Source of the DNA: Candidatus Omnitrophota bacterium
GTDB lineage: Bacteria; Omnitrophota; Gorgyraeia; Duberdicusellales; 4484-171
Reading direction: 5' to 3'
Assembly: GCA_023228195.1 (NCBI GenBank)
Contig: JALOBR010000070.1
Location: 1-7,787 of the forward strand
DNA: 7,787 nucleotides
Made by a program: the position numbers and the translations under genes. The first letter of the stretch is position 1; every line of letters begins with the position of its first letter. Under the pieces are notes generated by a model that did no database searches, was not told the origin of the DNA, and saw nothing but the letters and a program-made list of their open reading frames with translations. Of the stretch, positions 1 through 4,755 are shown piece after piece.

Positions 1-631
1 TAGTTGGCCAAAGGCTAAGAGATATCTTCCTGCGTTTGAGCTGGACGCGCCGGATGATTTTATTGGTGGAGATGTAACCTGGAGCAAAGTCTATCTTGAT
101 GATGAAGAAATTATCAATAAACGTAAGGCCCTGGCGCTATACAAGAGCCAGCTGTCGTTTGCAAAAAATTATCTGCTTAGTTTCGTAAGGAAAAATGAAT
201 TGTTGTGCTCTTATCAGAAAATAAATTTAAGCGAAAAAAATACGCCAAAAGTATCGCAGGATAATTCAAGGATATTTTCCAAGATATCTTATTCTAAAGA
301 CAACGAATTTCTCCATGTGAACATTTCCTTAAATCGTGCCGTCGCGAAAGAATTAAAGGCAGACATATATCTTTTAGGTTACAGCAGTACCAAGGATTTT
401 TCTTTGATGCCTAAGATATTTTTTAAAGCAAAAGACAACACGGTAATTGTTTATGAAAGACGAAAAAGAATATTCATAGACGGAATAAAAATAAATTCAA
501 AAAAAGACACGGTCTCAATAAGCATCCCGCTAAAAGCACTGGAGAATCCGGACCATATTTTTAGCAGAGTTATTTTAAAGGGCAGGTTCGTGGCGCTTTA
601 TGCGGGAGGCTGGCAGGTTATAGAATTATGA
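1..631 (+). CDS. PIG-L family (LmbE-like) deacetylase, 3' part, with C-terminal beta-rich domain
   Basis: The reading frame is open from the left edge (first whole codon at 2) to the TGA at 629-631, giving 209 visible residues. The N-terminus, with the zinc-binding AHPDD-type motif, lies outside the window, so the family call rests on the tail. Residues about 45-75 contain KRKALALYKSQ followed by YLLSFVRKNELL, the pattern that ends the catalytic domain of many PIG-L/LmbE N-acetyl-sugar deacetylases. Family members are zinc enzymes that remove acetyl groups from GlcNAc-type conjugates (PIG-L, MshB, BshB). Residues about 85-209 form an additional domain of alternating short hydrophobic strands (LHVNISL, ADIYLLGY, VSISIPL, RVILKGRFVALYAGGWQVIEL). 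It resembles DOMON- or carbohydrate-binding-like beta sandwiches and may bind the substrate glycan. The gene overlaps the next one by ATGA. A TTG codon at 200 would open a 143-residue frame, but it lies inside this longer frame and is not a separate start. The family call is moderately secure; the substrate is unknown. Confidence 0.62.
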   Translation, partial: SWPKAKRYLPAFELDAPDDFIGGDVTWSKVYLDDEEIINKRKALALYKSQLSFAKNYLLSFVRKNELLCSYQKINLSEKNTPKVSQDNSRIFSKISYSKDNEFLHVNISLNRAVAKELKADIYLLGYSSTKDFSLMPKIFFKAKDNTVIVYERRKRIFIDGIKINSKKDTVSISIPLKALENPDHIFSRVILKGRFVALYAGGWQVIEL

Positions 632-1629
632 TTTTTGCAAGACCCCAAGGTAAGATATTGATAGCTGTAGGTAAGGAGAAAAGCGCAAGAAATGATGTTT
701 GTGAGGCTTTACGATGCAAAGACTCCATAGAGAAAGTTTTTTTTGCAAGCGGCATAGAGTCTGAAGTTTTCTTTATTAAAGAAAATGATTTTAAGGATGC
801 CCCCAGGTTAAAGAAAAGAATATTGGAGATAAAACCTTTTTGTGTTTTCAATTTGTTTGAAGGCTATGGCGAAGATTCTCAGAAAGAAGTTACTTTCGTA
901 AAATTGTTGGAAAGCGTAAATATACCGTTTACCGGGAATCCCAGTTTTACTTTAAGCGTTTGTCTTGACAAAATGAAAGCTAAGAGTATTTTACGCAAAA
1001 ATAATTTACCGGTTGCGCGGGGCATCTTGGTCAAAAATGTAAAAAATATAAAACTTAAAGGGCTTACTTTCCCGCTTTTTGTAAAGCCGCGCAGCGAAGA
1101 TGCCAGCGTCGGCATATACAAAGATTCGCTGGTATATGGAAGGGAGCAATTGGCAGCTGCGATAAAAAAACGCCTTAAACATTTGCCTAGAGGTGTAATC
1201 ATAGAAGAATTTTTGCCCGGGAAAGAATATAGCGTAGCATTCCTGGGAAATGATCCTTATAAGGTTTTAGGTGTGTCGGAGATTGACTATTCCCGGCATG
1301 AAGGATTCCTGCCATTTTTGACTTATAATGCTAAATGGGAGACTAAAACCCGCGAGTATAAAGTGGTTACCCCTGATTATGAACCAAAAATAAATAAAAC
1401 CCTAAAAAAAGATATCATAAATTTATCCGCCAAAGCCGCAAGAGCTTTGGGTTGCAGGGGTTATTTCCGGGTAGACTTAAGAGAAAAGCACGGCAATTTT
1501 TTTATTATGGATATAAACCCCAACCCTGATATAAACGAAGATAGCGGCTATATGAGGCTGGCTTATGGTAGCGGGCGTACTTATGCAATAATGATAGAAA
1601 GAATAGTTCATTTATCAGATTACCATTGA
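628..1629 (+). CDS. D-alanine-D-alanine ligase-like ATP-grasp enzyme
   Basis: This 333-residue cytoplasmic ATP-grasp protein should activate a carboxylate as an acyl phosphate and join it to an amine. The Ddl order is visible. An N-terminal Rossmann-like part ends in FNLFEGYGEDSQKE (74-87), replacing the HGxxGEDG loop. Then come IPFTGNPSFTLSVCLDKMKAK (99-119), FPLFVKPRSEDASVG (148-162) with ATP-binding Lys153, EEFLPGKEYSVAFLG (193-207), and GYFRVDL...FIMDINPNPD (278-301) with probable Mg ligands Asp283, Asp295 and Asn297. Length is close to Ddl. It differs from true Ddl in the acceptor region: the EANTSPGMT-type loop is DINPNPDINEDSG, and the catalytic Tyr in YDYEAKY aligns with Trp237 in TYNAKW. 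Its acceptor may therefore not be D-Ala. The start ATG overlaps the preceding stop (ATGA), with only a weak CAGG at 614-617, so translational coupling is likely. Family is confident; function as cell-wall Ddl is doubtful. Confidence 0.85.
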   Translation: MIFARPQGKILIAVGKEKSARNDVCEALRCKDSIEKVFFASGIESEVFFIKENDFKDAPRLKKRILEIKPFCVFNLFEGYGEDSQKEVTFVKLLESVNIPFTGNPSFTLSVCLDKMKAKSILRKNNLPVARGILVKNVKNIKLKGLTFPLFVKPRSEDASVGIYKDSLVYGREQLAAAIKKRLKHLPRGVIIEEFLPGKEYSVAFLGNDPYKVLGVSEIDYSRHEGFLPFLTYNAKWETKTREYKVVTPDYEPKINKTLKKDIINLSAKAARALGCRGYFRVDLREKHGNFFIMDINPNPDINEDSGYMRLAYGSGRTYAIMIERIVHLSDYH

Positions 1630-1654
1630 CAAAAATAGCAAAACTATATATCAT
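1626..1654 (+). promoter_or_regulatory. Probable sigma70 promoter (TTGACA-N17-TATCAT)
   Basis: A perfect -35 hexamer TTGACA lies at 1626-1631 and overlaps the stop codon of the ATP-grasp gene. After 17 nt comes TATCAT at 1649-1654, a 5/6 match to the -10 consensus. Transcription would start near 1661, giving a leader of about 190 nt before the small membrane protein gene at 1849. The spacing and hexamers are seen directly; activity is inferred. Confidence 0.6.
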
Positions 1655-1793
1655 CAAATAAGGCTTAGGTTTTTCTGCGAAGCGTTCCAGTGAAGGAATT
1701 GAACATTGGCATTAATATTATTGCCCTTTCGCCCGCCCGCTACGTCCGCCGGAAGGCGTTTAAGGCGGCCAGGCTCAGGGGTAATTCGACTAC
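1655..1793. other. Leader region with GC-rich palindromic island
   Basis: This noncoding stretch lies between the promoter and the perfect hairpin. Positions 1721-1780 contain 42 G or C in 60 bases, against an AT-rich background. Dyads seen are CCAGTG/CATTGG (1687-1692 with 1704-1709, one G-U pair), an almost perfect 18-nt palindrome at 1708-1725 with one T-T mismatch, CGCC-GGAA-GGCG (1747-1758), and CCGCC/GGCGG (1746-1750 with 1764-1768). No open frame of convincing quality crosses it. The composition shift and nested palindromes suggest a dispersed intergenic repeat (REP- or MITE-like) or a structured 5' leader. Neither can be settled from one copy. Confidence 0.4.
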
Positions 1794-1826
1794 ACATTTT
1801 TTCAGACAGGAAGTCTGAAAAAATGT
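1794..1826. repeat. Perfect inverted repeat, 14-bp arms with 5-nt loop
   Basis: The left arm ACATTTTTTCAGAC (1794-1807) and right arm GTCTGAAAAAATGT (1813-1826) are exact reverse complements around the loop AGGAA. It ends 10 nt before the AGGAGGTG ribosome binding site (1837-1844) of the 71-residue gene. The T run is in the left arm and the A run in the right, and no T tract follows on either strand. An ordinary intrinsic terminator is therefore a poor fit. It could be a leader hairpin affecting translation or mRNA stability, a protein-binding dyad, or the end of a small dispersed repeat covering part of 1660-1830. Confidence 0.85.
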
Positions 1827-1848
1827 AAGTCTCATTAGGAGGTGTAGG

Positions 1849-2064
1849 ATGGAAGAGCAGAATAAGACTCAGGAAGCAGAAGCAAAGAAATCGCCGGCTA
1901 CAACAAAAATGATAGGTAAAATAATTTTGGGAATAGTGTTTATACTCCTTGGTTTGATAGCGCTTATCCGTTGGTGGCCAAGCCTTTGGACAGTGATTAA
2001 GGGATGCATCGGCTTGTTTTTTATTTTAGCTGGCGTAATCACAGTAGCTATAGCTAAAGAATAG
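1849..2064 (+). CDS. Small two-helix membrane protein of unknown function
   Basis: I do not recognise a named family. The 71-residue product has a charged, Ala/Lys/Glu-rich soluble N-terminus (1-20). Two hydrophobic segments follow at about 25-40 (IILGIVFILLGLIALI) and 46-69 (LWTVIKGCIGLFFILAGVITVAIA), joined by a tight RWWPS turn. The sequence ends with KE. This predicts a helical hairpin in the inner membrane with both ends on the same side, probably cytoplasmic. Gly-rich faces (GxxxxxxxG, KGCIG) could support helix packing or oligomerisation. A strong ribosome binding site AGGAGGTG at 1837-1844 stands 4 nt before the ATG. The gene has its own likely promoter (1626-1654) and a strong terminator (2083-2120), so it appears to be a single-gene transcript. 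That, with the good translation signals, supports it being real despite its size. Confidence 0.82.
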   Translation: MEEQNKTQEAEAKKSPATTKMIGKIILGIVFILLGLIALIRWWPSLWTVIKGCIGLFFILAGVITVAIAKE

Positions 2065-2082
2065 TTTTATATATGAATCAGT

Positions 2083-2120
2083 AAAGAGCGGGCCTATCAG
2101 GCCTGCTCTTTTTTTGTTTT
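2083..2120 (+). terminator. Intrinsic (rho-independent) terminator after the small membrane protein gene
   Basis: A 12-bp stem pairs AAAGAGCGGGCC (2083-2094) with GGCCTGCTCTTT (2100-2111) around loop TATCA, with a single G-U pair. A T-rich tail continues to 2120, with seven consecutive T at 2109-2115. It closes the transcript of the 71-residue gene. Only two bases separate the tail from the AAGGAGGA ribosome binding site (2123-2130) of the patatin gene. Confidence 0.92.
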
Positions 2121-2122
2121 AT

Positions 2123-2130
2123 AAGGAGGA
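2123..2130 (+). promoter_or_regulatory. Ribosome binding site AAGGAGGA that fixes the TTG start of the patatin gene
   Basis: AAGGAGGA ends 7 nt before the TTG at 2138-2140, an ideal distance. No ATG lies between them, and the first residues after this TTG, KVGLALGGG, are the expected patatin N-terminus. A nearer TTG at 2131 is out of frame. Confidence 0.8.
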
Positions 2131-2137
2131 TTGAATT

Positions 2138-3064
2138 TTGAAAGTTGGTCTTGCGTTAGGCGGAGGGGTGGCGAGGGGAGTTTACCATATTGGTTTGCTT
2201 AAGGCGCTTGAGAAACTTGAAATTAAAATTGATATTATTTCCGGAACATCTTTCGGCGCGATAATCGGCGGCCTTTATGCTTTAACGCAAAATGCGCAAG
2301 AAGTTGAAGAAAGGCTTTTCGAAATCATCGACAAACATCAGAAAGAATTATCTTTTCTTAAGACAAGTTTTTCTTCTACTAATGTTGAGGCTAAAACTGC
2401 ATTTTTTGAAAAGTGGCGTGACCTTGCAAAAGAGTTTTACATTTGGAATTTACGTATAGCAAAATCTTCCCTTGTGGACCTCAAGCCTTTTCTTAAAATT
2501 TTCCGGAACTTGTTCGGGGATTTTTCTTTTAAGGACTGTAAAGTTCCATTTTATGTTACTGCGGTGAATCTGCTTAACGCAGAGGTGGTGTCTATTGACA
2601 GCGGGCCGTTATATAGAGGTACGCTTGCTTCTTCTTCTTATCCGGGATTCTTCCCGCCGCTTAAAATCGAAGATAAGATTTTGATAGACGGAGGAGTCCT
2701 TATGCCTGTACCGGCTAAAATAATAAGAGAAAAAGCAGACTTTATAATCGGGGTTAATTTGGAAAGCACAGGTTACAGGCTCCCCCCAATCAGGAATGCA
2801 ATGGATGTAATGAACCTTGCAGATAGAATAAGATATAAAAGAATTATAGAAGACAGCTTAAGCGGCATAGATTTTCTTATTTCCCCGGATTTAGAAAATT
2901 TTTCCTGGGGTGATTTTACCATCGCAAGAGAGCTTGTACAAAAAGGAGAATCGGAAATGCTCGGCCGGGGTGAAGAACTTGCGGCGGCTTTAAGGGCTAA
3001 TCGCTACAGAGGATTAATGCCACTTAAGAAGTTTTTAAGTTTCTTGCCTTTTAAGCGTAAATAA
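2138..3064 (+). CDS. Patatin-like phospholipase / acyl hydrolase
   Basis: This 308-residue patatin-fold serine hydrolase most likely cleaves acyl chains from phospholipids or lipid esters in the cytoplasm or at the inner membrane face. The fold's signature elements are present in order. The oxyanion glycine loop is LGGGVARG (7-14). The nucleophile elbow GTSFG has Ser38, in the usual place after an ISG segment. DGG (184-186) has Asp184 as the second member of the Ser-Asp dyad, followed by VLMPVPA. SSSYPGFFPP, just before it, is also typical of the family. There is no signal peptide or membrane segment; the C-terminus ends in basic residues (PFKRK), which could touch membrane lipid. Translation starts at TTG 2138, supported by AAGGAGGA at 2123-2130. 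It sits right behind a strong terminator, so its own promoter is not obvious. It resembles the short bacterial group (RssA/YlbK-like) rather than secreted ExoU-type toxins; the substrate is unknown. Confidence 0.92.
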   Translation: MKVGLALGGGVARGVYHIGLLKALEKLEIKIDIISGTSFGAIIGGLYALTQNAQEVEERLFEIIDKHQKELSFLKTSFSSTNVEAKTAFFEKWRDLAKEFYIWNLRIAKSSLVDLKPFLKIFRNLFGDFSFKDCKVPFYVTAVNLLNAEVVSIDSGPLYRGTLASSSYPGFFPPLKIEDKILIDGGVLMPVPAKIIREKADFIIGVNLESTGYRLPPIRNAMDVMNLADRIRYKRIIEDSLSGIDFLISPDLENFSWGDFTIARELVQKGESEMLGRGEELAAALRANRYRGLMPLKKFLSFLPFKRK

Positions 3065-3077
3065 ACCTATTTTTGGC

Positions 3078-3106
3078 TTGCCTTTTTGGCGTAGATGCTT
3101 TACAAT
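3078..3106 (+). promoter_or_regulatory. Possible sigma70 promoter for bioY (TTGCCT-N17-TACAAT)
   Basis: TTGCCT at 3078-3083 (4/6 match to -35) and TACAAT at 3101-3106 (5/6 match to -10) are spaced by 17 nt, 14 bp after the patatin stop. A start near 3113 would give a leader of about 130 nt containing the hairpin at 3169-3205. No palindrome resembling the BirA biotin operator (GTTTAC-type half sites) was seen nearby. Confidence 0.4.
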
Positions 3107-3168
3107 ACTTTCTTTCAAAGTGCAATTTCCGCAGAGAGAAAAATTTAATAGAACATTTATGTACCAAC

Positions 3169-3228
3169 GCAGATTATCGAGATGTTTTCATCTGTGATAA
3201 TCCGCTTACAAATCTGTGACCATCTGTG
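3169..3228. repeat. Imperfect hairpin plus three ATCTGTG copies upstream of bioY
   Basis: Bases 3169-3184 pair with 3189-3205 around a TTTT loop. The stem has 5 bp (GAGATG side, AGATG with CATCT), a small internal loop, 7 bp (GATTATC with GATAATC), one mismatch and 2 bp. ATCTGTG occurs at 3190-3196, 3212-3218 and 3222-3228, the first within the right arm. The block ends a few bases before the AAAAGGAGG ribosome binding site at 3232-3240. Strings of this kind recur as dispersed intergenic repeats in some bacterial genomes, from memory; a second copy is not available here. Confidence 0.6.
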
Positions 3229-3245
3229 TATAAAAGGAGGTAATC

Positions 3246-3779
3246 ATGAAAGTTTCAATTCTTAGCCAAAGAAATTATCTTGCCCTGCGTATTTGCGCTA
3301 TATTTTCTTTCAGTATTTTAATGGTGATTTCTGCTTATGTGCGCATACCGCTTTTTTTTACGCCTGTCCCGCTTACGCTGCAAACTTTTGTTTTCTACCT
3401 TAGCATTATTTTTTTAAGACGGCAGGCAGTATTTTCACAGGCAATTTATTTAATTTTAGGTTTAGCGGGCCTTCCTGTTTTTACCAACGCAGGAAGCGGA
3501 TTTCTTTATTTTCTTGGGCCTACCGGAGGTTATCTCGCTGGTTTTGTGGTGGCATCGCTGATTTTCCCTTTCTTTTTTCCTAAACAGAATACTTTTTTCA
3601 AAAACTTCTACTATTTGTTTTCTGTCGCTTTTTGCGTGTATTTCTTTGGAGTAACCTGGCTGATGTTTATGTATAAATTTTCCTTAAATAGCGCTCTCAT
3701 CGCGGGAGTTGTGCCGTTTGCCTTAGGCGAAGTATTTAAGATTGGCTCGGCTTCTTTAATCCGCTTAAGATTGAAATAA
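3246..3779 (+). CDS. bioY: BioY biotin transporter substrate-binding (S) component
   Basis: This 177-residue integral membrane protein binds biotin and brings it into the cell, usually as the S subunit of an ECF-type ABC transporter. Diagnostic segments are VRIPLFFTPVPLTLQTF (32-48), GLAGLPVF (72-79), AGSGFLYFLGPTGGYLAGF (82-100) and the C-terminal VPFALGEVFKI (156-166). About six hydrophobic segments fill the length, which is normal for BioY. The last motif usually reads PFxxGD..K; here the acid is Glu162 rather than Asp, with Lys165 kept, a conservative change near the expected biotin site. The ATG at 3246 follows AAAAGGAGG (3232-3240) at 5 nt. No ATPase (A/BioM) or BioN gene is adjacent, so it would depend on a shared ECF module elsewhere or act alone, as reported for some BioY proteins. 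It probably has its own promoter at 3078-3106. Confidence 0.93.
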   Translation: MKVSILSQRNYLALRICAIFSFSILMVISAYVRIPLFFTPVPLTLQTFVFYLSIIFLRRQAVFSQAIYLILGLAGLPVFTNAGSGFLYFLGPTGGYLAGFVVASLIFPFFFPKQNTFFKNFYYLFSVAFCVYFFGVTWLMFMYKFSLNSALIAGVVPFALGEVFKIGSASLIRLRLK

Positions 3780-3834
3780 AATTTATTCTCCGGTAACAAC
3801 AACCACTGTAATTATTAGATGCAGGATTTAAGGT

Positions 3835-3864
3835 TTTACAAATGCTAAAGCATATATTTATACA
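3835..3864 (+). promoter_or_regulatory. Weak candidate promoter (TTTACA-N18-TATACA)
   Basis: TTTACA at 3835-3840 (5/6) and TATACA at 3859-3864 (4/6) are separated by 18 nt. The spacer holds a small dyad, ATGC-TAAA-GCAT (3842-3853). A start near 3871 would fall at the left arm of the hairpin at 3868-3918. This could drive the HAD and phosphorylase genes with a leader of about 215 nt. Such AT-rich matches also arise by chance. Confidence 0.27.
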
Positions 3865-3867
3865 TTC

Positions 3868-4056
3868 GCGGCGCCATATCCGCAGCCTTAAGACTACGGA
3901 TATATATATGTGCACCGCTCAGTATCAGCATTACTGAAACCTTGGGCTTTAAACCCTTCCTTAATAATGTATCAGGAATGGCCACCCCCGTTGGAATAGG
4001 CCCGAGGAGTTATGGGAGGCTTCATTGCCGGTCTGGCAGCTATTAGATCTAATAGC
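3868..4056 (+). other. Possible structured leader or RNA element with serial inverted repeats
   Basis: The 306-bp gap between bioY and the HAD gene has no convincing gene but several dyads. The largest pairs 3868-3882 with 3897-3918: GCGG/CCGC, GC/GC and ATATCCG/CGGATAT, with unpaired bases between. Others are TCAGT/ACTGA (3919-3923 with 3933-3937), GGG/CCC (3944-3946 with 3954-3956), TTCCT/AGGAA (3957-3961 with 3974-3978), TGCC/GGCA (4026-4029 with 4035-4038) and the perfect palindrome at 4039-4056. Such density fits an mRNA leader or noncoding RNA, but no known riboswitch core was recognised. Short open frames across it shift frame repeatedly, so a decayed small gene is an alternative. Confidence 0.33.
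4039..4056. repeat. Perfect 18-bp palindrome, possible operator
   Basis: GCTATTAGATCTAATAGC reads identically on both strands, with no spacer. It lies 29 bp upstream of the HAD ATG, where a dimeric repressor could block transcription, or where mRNA could fold. No protein partner is encoded in the window. Confidence 0.6.
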
Positions 4057-4085
4057 AATCGTTACAGGCATCTTGCTTGATTTTT

Positions 4086-4727
4086 ATGGTTAAAAAAAAG
4101 CTCTTTGTGTTTGACTTGGATGGAACTTTGGCTGACGCTTACAGGGCCATAGAGAAAAGCCTTAATTTTACACGCAATAGAGTCGGGCTTCCTAAGGTAA
4201 GCTATAAAGAAGCGAAGTTAAAAGTAGGCAGGGGAGATAGGATATTTATGGAAACCTTTTTTCCTCCTGAGGCAATAGAACGGGCACTTGGTATATATCG
4301 AAGGCATCACGAAGGATCGCTTAAAGAGCACTCCAAACTAAGGCCGTACGCAAGGCAGATGCTTATGCGGTTGAAACGTAAAGGAAAGCTAACCGCTATC
4401 GCCTCCAACAGGCCGAGCCATTTTACTAATTTGATTTTAACGACGCTCGATATAAAAAAATATTTCGATATGGTTTTATGCGCGGATGAGATTAAAAGCA
4501 ACAAACCAAACCCGAAGATATTAAATGTTTTGATGAAAAAATTAAACGTTACCAGGAAGGAAACTGTATTTATCGGAGATATGGACATAGATTTAGAAAC
4601 GGCAAAGCGCGCTAAAGTTTCCGCTGTGTTTGTAAAGGGAGGCTCCAGCAATATGGCCGCTACAGCCAAGTACAAAAATAAAAAAGTAATTTCTTCATTG
4701 AAAGGAATATTAAGATTGTACAAATAG
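4086..4727 (+). CDS. HAD superfamily (subfamily IA) phosphatase, Gph/beta-PGM-like
   Basis: This 213-residue cytoplasmic HAD hydrolase probably dephosphorylates a small phosphometabolite. Motif I is VFDLDGT, with nucleophile Asp10 and acid/base Asp12. A helical C1 cap follows at about 15-85 (variable, as in the phosphoglycolate phosphatase and beta-phosphoglucomutase group). Motif II is IASNRP with Ser107; motif III is the lysine in KSNKPNPK (Lys140); motif IV is IGDMDIDLETAKRA with Asp165 and Asp169 as Mg-site acids. Length is normal for the subfamily. DLDGTLADAY resembles Gph more than mutases. An in-frame TTG at 4077, eight bases after a weak AGG, would add three residues; I chose the ATG at 4086 because it places motif I at the usual distance. 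The TAG stop is 28 bp before the phosphorylase-like gene, so the two are likely co-transcribed. A sugar-phosphate substrate is an inference from that neighbour. Confidence 0.88.
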   Translation: MVKKKLFVFDLDGTLADAYRAIEKSLNFTRNRVGLPKVSYKEAKLKVGRGDRIFMETFFPPEAIERALGIYRRHHEGSLKEHSKLRPYARQMLMRLKRKGKLTAIASNRPSHFTNLILTTLDIKKYFDMVLCADEIKSNKPNPKILNVLMKKLNVTRKETVFIGDMDIDLETAKRAKVSAVFVKGGSSNMAATAKYKNKKVISSLKGILRLYK

Positions 4728-4755
4728 CGCGCCTTAAGCTTTACAAGGAGAAGAC

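Noticed and set aside
618..1202. Minus-strand open frames opposite the ATP-grasp gene (618-851, 879-1202)
   Set aside because: Antisense to a well-conserved coding region, with no ribosome binding site or recognisable product.
1771..1800. TTCGA-containing stretch as a tRNA T-loop
   Set aside because: The flanking bases do not pair as a T stem, and no acceptor or anticodon arms can be built around it.
1794..1826. Hairpin as an intrinsic terminator of the ATP-grasp gene
   Set aside because: T run precedes and A run follows the loop; no 3' T tract on either strand, and it lies within the leader of the next gene.
3190..3228. ATCTGTG copies as a CRISPR or tandem array
   Set aside because: Units are 7 bp with unequal spacing (15 and 3 bp between copies); there are no spacers of regular length and no cas genes.
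3065..3245. BirA operator or other biotin-responsive site upstream of bioY
   Set aside because: No GTTTAC-like half sites with proper spacing were found by eye; the dyad present has a different sequence.
3842..4093. Short open frames in the bioY-HAD gap (31 codons from ATG 3842; frames ending at 4078-4080 and 4091-4093) as a real or decayed gene
   Set aside because: They need several frame shifts to join, lack ribosome binding sites, and none gives a recognisable protein. Kept only as an alternative to the structured-RNA reading.
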